A DNA stretch of 64,000 nucleotides from Tolypothrix campylonemoides VB511288 (GTDB lineage Bacteria; Cyanobacteriota; Cyanobacteriia; Cyanobacteriales; Nostocaceae), in NCBI GenBank assembly GCA_000828075.3, contig JXCB02000001.1, positions 1,277,627 through 1,341,626 of the forward strand, written 5' to 3'. Under the pieces are notes generated by a model that ran no database searches, was not told where the DNA came from, and saw only the letters and a program-made list of their open reading frames with translations. A program made the translations under genes and the position numbers. This document shows positions 27,007-35,967 of this stretch, piece by piece; position 1 is the stretch's first letter; every line of letters begins with the position of its first letter.

Positions 27007-30000
27007 ATGGTTAGAATGGTTGACAAAGATGCAAATTATGTTATGGACGAAAATGAAGATATTGAACAGAATTTCTTCATAACGTCGTTACAGCAAAATA
27101 CTGTCATACAGCCTAAAGTTCACTTTCGTAATTCCCGCCGCAGTCGTATGATTTCTTGGCTCAGGCGGACAAGCTTGCGTACCAAAGCCATAGCTTTTAT
27201 TTTTGTTATTGGGACTCTGCCAGTATTTGGAATTGGGGCAATCACCTATTACTTGGTAAACCAATCAACGACAAAGGAAATTGTTAATAACAAGCAAGAT
27301 AGAGCTTCTTTGTTGGCAAATAATATCAGCAGTTTCATGCAGAGACGGTATGGAGATATTCAAATCCTCTCTAGACTGACATTTCTGCAAAATCGCCAAT
27401 TGAGGGCAGTGATTAGCCGCGAACAGATGCAAGCACGGCTGAGTAACTATTTAGATATTGAAAACAGCTATGAAAGCATTGCCGTTTTTGATATCAAGGG
27501 TAATCTGGTTGCCGATTCAGCAGGAGAATCTATTCCTAACCAAAAAAACGAACAGTATTTCCAAGAAACACTCAAAACTAACACGCCCTATATTAGCCAG
27601 CCGAAAGCCACAAAAAGCGTAGACCAATCTAAAATTTACATGGCTGCGCCTGTTAAAGATAGTGACACGGGTCAAACAATTTATATTGTTCGGACAGTGA
27701 TACCCGTGAAATCTTTAGAAAAGGTAGTCCTGATCCCGCAAATTAATCAAAATGATTACAACCTTATAGATAGTTCTGGAAACATATTCTTGTCTAGAAC
27801 AGGGAAGAAAACAGGTTTAAATGTAAAACAAGAAATTCCTCAGTGGAAAGAAATACAAGCAAAGAAGCAAATAACGACTCAGATTTTATTTAATAAAAAG
27901 GACAATGCTGAAAAACTAGTAACCTACGTGCCTTGGCAAAAAGTAGAAGGGTTGCCAGATTTAAAATGGACATTACTTTTAAGTCTAGATACAGCAACTG
28001 CATTCGCAACGCAACAAAAATTATTACTGGCATTGGAGATAGGGACGCTAATAACAGCATTGCTGGTTGGGAGCATCGCGGCAATTATAGCCACTCGTGT
28101 GCTCAAGCCACTTGAAGCTGCAATTATAGCAGTGGAAAAATTGGGTAAAGGTAATCTTGATACCCGAATTGCGATCAAAGGCGAAGACGAACTTGCAATG
28201 TTGGGTTCTCACATCAACCAGATGGCAGATCAAGTGCAAGGCTTCCTACACAAACAAACCGCCGAAGCTGAGCAATTAAAGTTGTTGACAAACATCTTGC
28301 TCTCAATTCGCTCCTCTCTCAATTCTGAAGAATTGTTCAACATTACGGTAACAGAAGCAAGACTTGCCCTGAAAGCAGATCGAGTCGTGATTTATCGCTT
28401 CAATCCTAATGGAGGTGGACAAGTTGTAGCTGAATCAGTGAATCCTGGTTTGCCTGTGGCTTTTGGAGAGATGATTGAAGATGGCTGTATTCATAAGGAC
28501 ATCATAGAGGCTTACAGACAAGGTCGGGTAATGGCTGTAAACAACATCAGTGAAGCAGGCTTTTCTCCCAAACATCAGAAGTTGATGGAAAAATTGCAAG
28601 TTAAGGCGAACTTGGTCACACCAATTTTAAAAGATAACGAAGTCTTCGGCTTTTTGATTGCTCATCACTGCCAAGAAATTCATGCTTGGCAGCCCTATGA
28701 AATTAATTTCTTGCGGCAGTTGGGACTTCAAGTCGGGCTGACTTTGGAACGTGCCAGTTTATTGGAGGTGACACAGACACTCAAAGACCTTGCTATCCAC
28801 TTGTCTAGAACTCATAACTCGCAAGATATCTACAATTTGGCGGTTCAAAGCATCCGCAAAGCCTTGAAGGTGGAGCGAGCAGTCGTTTACAAAATAGACG
28901 AAAATTTGCACGGAAGTGTGATTGCAGAATCAGTTGTTGCAGGTTGGCCGGCTTCTCTTGGGGCAGAAATTTACGACCCATGTTTGAAAGATTATGTTGA
29001 TAAGTATCGGCAAGGTCGTGTTGTCGCAATTAACGATATTTACCAAGCTAATTTGAGCGAGTGTTACATCAACCAATTAGAACCGTTTGCAGTCAAAGCA
29101 AATTTGGTCACACCGATTTTGATAGGTGACCAATTGCTCGGCTTGTTAATTGCCCATCAGTGTGAGCAACCTCGTTTATGGCAACAGTCTGAAATTGATT
29201 TGTTTGAGCAATTTGCCAGAATTGTGGGACTGGCTTTAGAGCGAGCCAATTTTTTAGAGCAAGCCGAACAAGGACGCCAAGAAGCAGAAAAAGCTTCTCA
29301 ACTGCAACGTCAGCAGAAAGAAAGGCTGCAACTGCAACTACTAAGATTAATAGATGATCTCGAAGGAGCATCTCAAGGAGACCTGACAGTGCGTGCGGAA
29401 GTCACCGCTGGAGAAATTGGCACTGTGGCTGACTTTTTCAACTCCTTATTGGAAAGTTGGCAGGATATTGTTACCCAAGTCAAACTAGCTGCTACTCAGG
29501 TAAATAATGCAATTGCAGACAACTCAGGATCGATGGGTCATTTGGCAATTGAAGCACTCAAACAAGCAGAGGAAATTAGCCGTACCCTCGATGCTGTTGA
29601 CCAAATGAGGCAATCGATTAAAGCCGTAGCAAAAAATGCGAAGCAAGCCGAAGAAGTTGCCCGTACAGCATATCACGCCGCCAAAACCGGAGATACAGCA
29701 ATAGACCTAACAGTCGAAAATATTATAAGTTTGCGCGAGACAATAGGGGAAACGGGGAAAAAAGTCAAGCGTCTTGGAGAATCTTCGCAACAAATTTCGC
29801 GTGTGGTGGCTTTGATTAAAGAACTTGCCATGCAAACCAATTTGTTAGCTATCAACACGGGTATTGAAGCGGCGCGTGCTGGTGAAGAAGCTCAAGGTTT
29901 TGCGGTGATTGCGGAAGAAGTCGCCGTACTAGCAGCTCAAAGTAGCGAAGCAACTGAGGAAATTGAAGAAATTGTTGCCAATATCCAACGCGAAACCAGG

Positions 30001-30312
30001 GAAGTTGTCAAGGCTATGGAGTTGGGAACCACGCAGGTTGTTGAAGGGACGCGTCTGGTTCAAAATAGTAAGTACAGTTTCAACCACATTCTTGAAGTCT
30101 GTCGCCAAATTGACCAATTGGTACAGTCAATTTCTCACACTACAGTCTCTCAGGTGCAAACTTCCCAACAGGTTTCTATTCTTATGCAAGATATCGCCCA
30201 AATATCTGAAATGACTAGCAATTCCTCTCGTCAAGTTTCCACTTCTCTCCAAGAAACAGTGGAGATTTCCCAGCAATTGCAAGAAAGTGTGCGGACATTC
30301 AAGGTGAATTAG
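27007..30312 (+). CDS. PixJ-like methyl-accepting chemoreceptor with tandem GAF domains
   Basis: The 1101-residue protein has a membrane segment at about 58-83, a periplasmic sensing region (about 84-335), a second membrane segment (about 337-362), HAMP, two GAF domains (about 430-590 and 605-770), and a second HAMP-like unit (DDLEGASQGDLTVRAEV). The methyl-accepting signalling hairpin ends the protein, with its tip around NLLAINTGIEAARAGEEAQG. This is the layout of the phototaxis receptor PixJ. In GAF2 the cyanobacteriochrome cysteines are present as Cys659 (DPCL) and Cys686 (SECY), but the His after the second is Tyr. In GAF1 the same site is Lys522-His523. GAGGA lies upstream of the start. 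It should signal to a CheA/CheW pair, which is not in the window. Confidence 0.93.
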   Translation: MVRMVDKDANYVMDENEDIEQNFFITSLQQNTVIQPKVHFRNSRRSRMISWLRRTSLRTKAIAFIFVIGTLPVFGIGAITYYLVNQSTTKEIVNNKQDRASLLANNISSFMQRRYGDIQILSRLTFLQNRQLRAVISREQMQARLSNYLDIENSYESIAVFDIKGNLVADSAGESIPNQKNEQYFQETLKTNTPYISQPKATKSVDQSKIYMAAPVKDSDTGQTIYIVRTVIPVKSLEKVVLIPQINQNDYNLIDSSGNIFLSRTGKKTGLNVKQEIPQWKEIQAKKQITTQILFNKKDNAEKLVTYVPWQKVEGLPDLKWTLLLSLDTATAFATQQKLLLALEIGTLITALLVGSIAAIIATRVLKPLEAAIIAVEKLGKGNLDTRIAIKGEDELAMLGSHINQMADQVQGFLHKQTAEAEQLKLLTNILLSIRSSLNSEELFNITVTEARLALKADRVVIYRFNPNGGGQVVAESVNPGLPVAFGEMIEDGCIHKDIIEAYRQGRVMAVNNISEAGFSPKHQKLMEKLQVKANLVTPILKDNEVFGFLIAHHCQEIHAWQPYEINFLRQLGLQVGLTLERASLLEVTQTLKDLAIHLSRTHNSQDIYNLAVQSIRKALKVERAVVYKIDENLHGSVIAESVVAGWPASLGAEIYDPCLKDYVDKYRQGRVVAINDIYQANLSECYINQLEPFAVKANLVTPILIGDQLLGLLIAHQCEQPRLWQQSEIDLFEQFARIVGLALERANFLEQAEQGRQEAEKASQLQRQQKERLQLQLLRLIDDLEGASQGDLTVRAEVTAGEIGTVADFFNSLLESWQDIVTQVKLAATQVNNAIADNSGSMGHLAIEALKQAEEISRTLDAVDQMRQSIKAVAKNAKQAEEVARTAYHAAKTGDTAIDLTVENIISLRETIGETGKKVKRLGESSQQISRVVALIKELAMQTNLLAINTGIEAARAGEEAQGFAVIAEEVAVLAAQSSEATEEIEEIVANIQRETREVVKAMELGTTQVVEGTRLVQNSKYSFNHILEVCRQIDQLVQSISHTTVSQVQTSQQVSILMQDIAQISEMTSNSSRQVSTSLQETVEISQQLQESVRTFKVN

Positions 30313-30337
30313 ATACGGGTGAGGTATGAAAGATGAA

Positions 30338-30387
30338 AGTCAAAAGCGAAGGTAATAAGTCAAAAGCGAAGGTAATAAGTCAAAAGA
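30338..30387. repeat. 20-bp tandem repeat, 2.5 copies
   Basis: The unit AAGTCAAAAGCGAAGGTAAT is repeated between the convergent chemoreceptor and kinase genes. It ends almost at the kinase stop codon. Confidence 0.8.
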
Positions 30388-30392
30388 ATTTT

Positions 30393-32735
30393 TTACTTTT
30401 CTACAACCCTCAAATCCTGTAGTACAGCAGAAGCTGATTGATAGCGATCGCTAAAGTGGTAACGCACCATCTTATCTAAAATCTCCGCCAACTCCTCGCT
30501 CACTTGCGCCCATTGACGCCACATTACAGTTCCAGTATCGTTATTAGGCTGGAGTTCGTGAGGTGACAATCCAGTGACCGCCTGAATGGCAATCATCCCC
30601 AAAGCATAAATATCACTGGACAAACGGGGATGACCAGCAAACTGTTCTGGTGGTGCGTAACCCCGCGTCCCAATAGCTACTGTCGCTAATTCAGTTTGCT
30701 CCTGATTGAGTGGTTGCATCATCTTAACTGCACCAAAATCAATCAGTACTAACTGATTATCTGTAGCACGCCTGATAATATTAGTTGGTTTAATATCTCG
30801 ATGAATCACACGACGCTCGTGAACAAAGGCAAGAACTTCTAAAATCCCTTTAAGCATATCAATAACAAACAGTTCATTTTGCACCCCCCGCACAGGTGGT
30901 AATTCCTCACTTAAAGTATGTCCCTCAATATATTCTTGTACTAAATAAAATTCATGATTGTCTTCAAAATATGCTAAAAGCTGTGGGATTTGATCATGTT
31001 TTCCCAAAGCCTCTAAAATTTCGGCTTCGGCATCAAATAATCTTCTTGCAACTTGCAAAAATTTTGTATCCTGGCGCGCGGGCATCAGTTGTTTAACGAC
31101 ACAGATAGGATTGCCTGGGCGTTGGGTATCTTCTGCTAAATAAGTGCAACCAAATCCACCTGAACCAAGAACTTTATTAATTTTGTAGCGTCCGCTTAAG
31201 ACCGTATCACCAGTTCTTTTTTCTAGAGTATCAACTTTTTCAACTTTCGATGAAATGTGAAGATGTTTGTCTTTAATTGCTGTACTTTCTTTTAACAGTG
31301 TATTTAACTGTTCTATTGCCTCTTGTTGTTTTTCTACTTGCAGAACAATAACCTTTGTTTGCTGCTGAGTTTGGTATGTCGTGTAAACCATCACACTTGC
31401 TCCACTGAGTACCAATGCTATAGCAGGCGGTATCAACGGCACCCACCCTGCTTGCAGAAACAACAGAGCGCAAATCACCACCAAGCCACCTACAGTTACA
31501 CCTTCTACAACAACCAGTAATAAAGGATGTCGTAGACGCCATGCTAAAGCAGCACCTAACAGCGACCAAACCCAAACCCATACAACTTCACCCGAATCAG
31601 AAAAGTACCAAATGACACGCCGCCCATCCAAAACTGTACTGAGCATCTGACTAACTATCTGTGCATGAATTAAGACAGCAGGCATTCTTGCGGGTTGGTT
31701 TGCCAGAGCGTTATATGGTGTATAAAAGCCAGAATGAAGGCTGGGAGACTTAGTACCAATAATAACGATACGGTCTTTTATCCAGTTAGGATTTATATTG
31801 CCGTTCAGGGCTTGTGAGAAAGTGACTTCTTGGGCTAGGCTATCTGGATGGCGATAATTCAACATGATTTGGTAGCCGCCATCATCCATACTTTTATAAC
31901 TACCTGCATTGCTGTCAAGAAATTTAAAACTGGCTTTCGCCTTTTGTGAATGAGCATCAATCAGCTTTAAATTATTTTTATCGCTGAAATCACGTTTAAT
32001 ACCTTGTTTTTCTAGATATTTAATTGCTAGTATTGCCGCAAACGAGAAGTTCGTTGTACATTTCTTGTCTTCTGGGGAATTCCCAAACAACAAACTGCGG
32101 CGGACAATGCCATCTTCATCAGATATTAAGTCGGTAAATCCGACATTATCTATAGGAAAATTCGATGGTGGTGCAATTTCCGGCGTCCCCACACTGCTGA
32201 ATAGACACGTACTGAAGATGTTGTCTCGACGCTTTAAAGAAGCCCCCAGATTTGCTTGTTCTGGTCTATATATATTTATACCAATGACACGCGGTTGATA
32301 GGACTGTAATTTCGCCAACAACTCGTTCATTTTACTGTCCGACACAGGCCATCTGTATTGCCGAACATCATCTTCAGTAACAGTCACCAGCAAAATACGG
32401 GGATCAGGTGCTTCAGTAGGACGTAACCGTAACATCTGGTCATATGCTCTGAACTCCCAAGGCTGCAACCATTTTAGTTCCCGTACTCCCAAAACTAAAG
32501 CAGTGACACCCAAACTGGTGACAAGAACAGTTCGCAGCCAGCCTTTAGGATCATTGTTGTGATCACAAATACGTTCTTTGGAAGCCTCAGTTAAACCAAG
32601 TTCCTCAGGCTTGCGTTCAACAAGCATATCGCGACGATTCAACATCTGCAAAGGAGATGGGGAAGCTGGAAAGGTCAAACGACGCCCATTTTTTGCCCAT
32701 GAAGCACGCAGTTTTTGTAATAGTCCTGTAATCAC
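30393..32735 (-). CDS. CHASE2-domain serine/threonine protein kinase
   Basis: The 780-residue protein has a membrane segment at about 70-88 and a CHASE2 extracytoplasmic sensor (about 100-365, RAYDQMLRLRP and NPNWIKDRIVIIGT). Two or three closely spaced membrane segments follow (about 385-455), then a short coiled coil and a Hanks-type kinase domain (about 510-775). Kinase motifs are LGSGGFGCTYLAED, VVKQ, HRDIKPTN (Asp647), LIDFGAVK and GTRGYAPPEQ. Catalytic residues look intact. It should sense an unknown periplasmic signal and phosphorylate proteins in the cytoplasm. It converges on the chemoreceptor gene and is followed on its 5' side by the inverted-repeat island. CHASE2-kinase fusions are common in filamentous cyanobacteria. 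Confidence 0.95.
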   Translation of the reverse strand: MITGLLQKLRASWAKNGRRLTFPASPSPLQMLNRRDMLVERKPEELGLTEASKERICDHNNDPKGWLRTVLVTSLGVTALVLGVRELKWLQPWEFRAYDQMLRLRPTEAPDPRILLVTVTEDDVRQYRWPVSDSKMNELLAKLQSYQPRVIGINIYRPEQANLGASLKRRDNIFSTCLFSSVGTPEIAPPSNFPIDNVGFTDLISDEDGIVRRSLLFGNSPEDKKCTTNFSFAAILAIKYLEKQGIKRDFSDKNNLKLIDAHSQKAKASFKFLDSNAGSYKSMDDGGYQIMLNYRHPDSLAQEVTFSQALNGNINPNWIKDRIVIIGTKSPSLHSGFYTPYNALANQPARMPAVLIHAQIVSQMLSTVLDGRRVIWYFSDSGEVVWVWVWSLLGAALAWRLRHPLLLVVVEGVTVGGLVVICALLFLQAGWVPLIPPAIALVLSGASVMVYTTYQTQQQTKVIVLQVEKQQEAIEQLNTLLKESTAIKDKHLHISSKVEKVDTLEKRTGDTVLSGRYKINKVLGSGGFGCTYLAEDTQRPGNPICVVKQLMPARQDTKFLQVARRLFDAEAEILEALGKHDQIPQLLAYFEDNHEFYLVQEYIEGHTLSEELPPVRGVQNELFVIDMLKGILEVLAFVHERRVIHRDIKPTNIIRRATDNQLVLIDFGAVKMMQPLNQEQTELATVAIGTRGYAPPEQFAGHPRLSSDIYALGMIAIQAVTGLSPHELQPNNDTGTVMWRQWAQVSEELAEILDKMVRYHFSDRYQSASAVLQDLRVVEK

Positions 32736-32915
32736 GGAGATGCGGCACTAGCCAGAATGTGGTAGACTTCTCAAACCTGGAACTTCAGTTCCAAACTACA
32801 GACTAGGAAAAATTGAGATTATCCCAGGTACTATTCACTCTAGCAATTTAATTGCTAGTAGGAAGTGCCTACACCGCCACACGAATAATTTATCTGTGTG
32901 CATCTGCCTAGGGGG

Positions 32916-33116
32916 CAGGGCGAACGCATCTTAAAGTGGCACATACATAATTGACATTTAAATATATATGTGTCATATGAAGCATTTAATATTTATTAGA
33001 GATGAAAATCTTGTATCTTTTGACAGATTGACAAAAGGTTATTGAATTATAAAAATCACGAATGAACTTAAATTAGGTCAGCAAGAAAGTCTGCGATAAG
33101 CGAAGCTTAACGCCTC
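32916..33116 (+). repeat. left 201-bp inverted repeat of the island
   Basis: It begins CAGGGCGAACGCATCTTAAA and ends AAGCTTAACGCCTC. It matches the reverse complement of 34672-34872 over its whole length without gaps. Its inner end continues into unrelated GC-rich sequence instead of the expected terminus. Confidence 0.9.
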
Positions 33117-33137
33117 CGGCGTATCGCTCCCAAGGTT

Positions 33138-33548
33138 TCAACGTACAAACAAGCGAAGTATAGCCATAATCATCAATATGAGTAATAATTTTTTAGTATT
33201 CACTCGAAAGACACTTAAAATATCTGGCAGTACGGTATACGTTGCAGAGCCGACAAAGGCGATCGCCAACCGTCCAACCTCACCCCGCCCGATCTGTTGT
33301 GTCACAACGATAGCCTGTTCGAGTTGCGCTAACACTCCATAGGAGCGCTCTAAAAACACTTTGCCTGCTTCAGTAAGCTGCACTTGCCGCTTGGTTCGTT
33401 CAAACAGCTTGACTCCTAGTTCATCTTCCAAACCGCGAATCTGCTGACTGAGCGGGGGTTGGGAAATGCACAACCGCTGGGCTGCTCGACTAAAGTGTAG
33501 TTCTTCAGCCACTGCGATGAAGTAGTGGAGATGCCGTAGTTCTATCAC
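33138..33548 (-). pseudogene. LysR-type regulator, truncated
   Basis: The 136-residue frame starts with a typical LysR helix-turn-helix (MIELRHLHYFIAVAEELHFSRAAQRLCISQPPLSQQIRGLE, then LFERTKRQVQLTEAG). It enters the effector-binding domain at GEVGRLAIAFVGSATYTVLPDILSVFR. After that the sequence turns into unrelated residues and stops, so about 160 residues are missing compared with the usual 300. The break falls close to the left inverted repeat of the island. It diverges from the SDR gene with 136 bases between, the usual arrangement for a LysR protein and its target. The fragment could still bind DNA, but it cannot sense an inducer. Confidence 0.85.
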
Positions 33549-33684
33549 ACTTATATGTCTAACCTATTAATCTTAGTCAAATATATATTGGACAGTCACA
33601 TGGCTGTCTCCTATCGTAAGAAATATAAGGCGCGTCTGATTGTTCATCCACTAAGAAGCAGAATTTAAGTCAGGAGAAAGTTAA

Positions 33685-34543
33685 GTGATTCGACTCGACG
33701 ATCAAGTAGCGATTATTACTGGAAGCGGGCGAGGTTTGGGGGCAGCCTATGCCCGTCTGCTGGCGGAAAGAGGAGCGCGTGTCGTTGTGCATGACGCAGG
33801 CGTCAACAAAGATGGAACCGGATTCGATCCGAACGTAGCGGCTGATGCTGCAAGCAGGATTCGAGAAGCAGGTGGAGTTGCGTTCCCGAGCAACGTAATC
33901 CTTGATAGTAGAGATAACTGCCAAAGTCTAGTGGAAACTACGCTCTTGAAGTTTGGTCGCCTCGACATCTTGATCCACAATGCGGGATGGGTTGCCTATC
34001 AGTCAGTGCAAGAACTAACGCCTGATTTTCTACAGCGCGCCATCAGCATTAATTTAGAGGCACCAGCATGGCTGGCTCAAGCCGCCTTTGGGATTATGAA
34101 GCGACAAAACTACGGACGGATTGTGCTGACGACTTCGGATAGAGCCATTTATCAGCAATATGCACTCAGTGGTCTCGCCTAGAGATGCTATGGGAAAAAT
34201 GGCACAGATAGGTCTGATGAATGTGCTCGCGGTTGAAGGCAAAGAGCATGGAATTCTCGTTAATGCGATTTCGCCGGTAGCCAAAACGCGGATGTGGAAC
34301 GTACAAGATCAGCCAGAGGAGTTGCGACCCGATCAAGTAGCCCCCGGAGCGTTATATCTTGCTTCTCCAGAATGCCAAGAATCTGGATTTATATTAAGGG
34401 CAAGCAATGGTCAATTCACAGCCGCGCGCTGGATCGAGCGAGACAACGTGGACTATCCGTTAAACCTTGCCGCTGTTGAGGTTTCTACTGCGGAGGATTT
34501 GGCTACTCAATGGCAGGAGATTGCTGCGGATGTTGCGTTTTAA
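33685..34543 (+). pseudogene. short-chain dehydrogenase (SDR), frameshifted
   Basis: The first frame (GTG 33685, AGGAGA seven bases upstream) has the Rossmann signature AIITGSGRGLGAAYA and the NAG motif (ILIHNAGW), and runs into a stop at 34180-34182. The remainder (NVLAVEGKEHGILVNAISPVAKTRMW) continues in another frame to 34543. The junction falls in the YxxxK active site: the restored reading gives RDAMGK where a Y-A-M-G-K pattern is expected, so the catalytic tyrosine also appears lost. Together the pieces would make about 285 residues. The gene is inactive unless the frameshift is a sequencing error, and even then the tyrosine is missing. Confidence 0.85.
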
Positions 34544-34652
34544 GGACTGGGCTTGTACTTCGAGATGGTCTTACGGGAAACAATTGAGGTTATTGGTGGG
34601 GGCATAGTTGAAAAAAGGATATGGGTAGGGGGCGATCGCCTCTCTCCCCAAT

Positions 34653-34873
34653 CCAGGGCAAACGCACCAAAGAGGCGTTAAGCTTCGCTTATCGCAGACT
34701 TTCTTGTTGACCTAATTTAAGTTCATTCGTGATTTTTATAATTCAATAACCTTTTGTCAATCTGTCAAAAGATACAAGATTTTCATCTCTAATAAATATT
34801 AAATGCTTCATATGACACATATATATTTAAATGTCAATTATGTATGTGCCACTTTAAGGTGCGTTCGCCCTGG
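34653..34873. mobile_element. 221-bp non-autonomous element (right repeat of the island)
   Basis: It has 16-base terminal inverted repeats that match at 15 positions, no coding capacity, and an AT-rich interior. It contains the right 201-bp arm of the island. No duplication of its own is visible at the inner boundary. Confidence 0.8.
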
Positions 34874-34919
34874 TCTAGGGGGGACTAGATGCCCACCCCA
34901 CAAGTCGAAATAGAAGCAA

Positions 34920-34950
34920 GATCCCCGACTTCTTTAAGAAGTCGGGGATC
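34920..34950. terminator. perfect 31-nt palindrome, bidirectional terminator-like
   Basis: Arms GATCCCCGACTTCT and AGAAGTCGGGGATC enclose a 3-base loop. It lies between the convergent SDR remnant and rhodanese gene. The same sequence, reverse-complemented, occurs at 41592-41622. Confidence 0.7.
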
Positions 34951-34982
34951 CAAACCAATTGATTTTCACAAGAAACGCTTAT

Positions 34983-35795
34983 TTATTCAAGTGGATAATT
35001 TTCATCTGGACAAGCTGACCATTCCCACATTGAACCTGCATAATTCTTCACATTAGAAAAGCCTAAGTTAGCAAGAACAGCGACAAAAAAAGCCGAGCGA
35101 ATTCCACCCGTACAATAAGTAACAGTAGGAGTATCATGCTGAATTCCTAAGGTTTCTAATTTCGTGGTAATTTCCTCTGGCTTAAGTAAATTTCCCTTAC
35201 TATCCATTAAATCTTTAAAGTAGAAATGCACAGCACCAGGGATATGTCCTCCTCGCTGTTCACCATAGGGAGTTTCTCCAGCATATTCTCGCTTTTGCCG
35301 AGTATCAATGACAGCCAACTTGTTTTCTGAAAGATTGACTTGAAGTTCATCACGCTGAATTTCCCATAAAGCAGTGCGATTGACAACAAAATCTCCTACT
35401 TGTAGCCGTTGATTAAGTCCGCGAGTCGTCGGAACACCTGCTTTAACTAATGCATTATACCCGCCATCAACCAAGGCTGCACTTTGATGTCCTAAAGTGC
35501 GTAACATCCAAACAATGCGCCCTTCTTCCCCAAAATTATGAGGTGGATTGCCAAGAACGATGACAGGTTTAGAGTTAAAAATACCAACTTGACGCAGTTT
35601 TTGTTCTAAAAGATTTGCATCTGCAAGTAGTTTTCCCCGATGGGGTTTTTCTATTTGCGAAAATTGCTGCCAAGTGACGTGAACAGCACCTGATATGTGT
35701 TCAATAAACCATGCCAATTTATTACGAGTGTCAAGAATTGTCGCCCCTTGAGATATCAATTGCTTGGCTTCATTAGCACTTATTATCCATTGCAT
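34983..35795 (-). CDS. sulfurtransferase, tandem rhodanese domains
   Basis: I choose ATG 35795 (MQWIISANEAKQLI); the frame could be extended 14 codons, but those lack family likeness. The 270-residue protein has two rhodanese domains. The N-terminal one (about 1-115, ILDTRNKLAWFIEHISGAVHVTW) has no active cysteine: its loop reads VLGNPPHNFGEEGR. The C-terminal one (about 140-270, VIDTRQKREYAGETPYGEQRGGHIPGA) has the catalytic Cys in YCTGGIRS. It would transfer sulfane sulfur from thiosulfate or mercaptopyruvate to an acceptor. The loop C-TGGIR-S differs from classical thiosulfate (CRKGVT) and mercaptopyruvate (CGSGVT) loops, so the donor is uncertain. Confidence 0.88.
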   Translation of the reverse strand: MQWIISANEAKQLISQGATILDTRNKLAWFIEHISGAVHVTWQQFSQIEKPHRGKLLADANLLEQKLRQVGIFNSKPVIVLGNPPHNFGEEGRIVWMLRTLGHQSAALVDGGYNALVKAGVPTTRGLNQRLQVGDFVVNRTALWEIQRDELQVNLSENKLAVIDTRQKREYAGETPYGEQRGGHIPGAVHFYFKDLMDSKGNLLKPEEITTKLETLGIQHDTPTVTYCTGGIRSAFFVAVLANLGFSNVKNYAGSMWEWSACPDENYPLE

Positions 35796-35967
35796 ATTTT
35801 TTGAAGCAACGACTAAAAGTTGTGGCTTTTTACACAAAGCCCAGGAAGAACAGCATCCAGAGGTTGTACCACAGCTTTCAGTTTACCTCTGGCAAAGAAC
35901 TCTTGGTGCAACATTCACCAGCTAAACTAGATTTACAACCGCCACGTCAAATATATACGCAGATGCT

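Larger units (their letters stand above)
32908..34882. mobile_element. inverted-repeat-bounded composite insertion with decayed LysR/SDR cargo
   Basis: Two 201-bp inverted repeats (32916-33116 and 34672-34872) differ at only about two positions and enclose 1.55 kb. The direct repeat CTAGGGGG lies immediately left (32908-32915) and two bases beyond the right copy (34875-34882), consistent with an 8-bp target duplication for the whole unit. The right repeat is a complete small element (34653-34873) with 16-base terminal inverted repeats (CCAGGGCAAACGCACC / GGTGCGTTCGCCCTGG). The left repeat lacks the inner terminus. The cargo is a truncated LysR gene and a frameshifted SDR gene. No transposase is present. 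Composite transposition is inferred. Confidence 0.75.
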
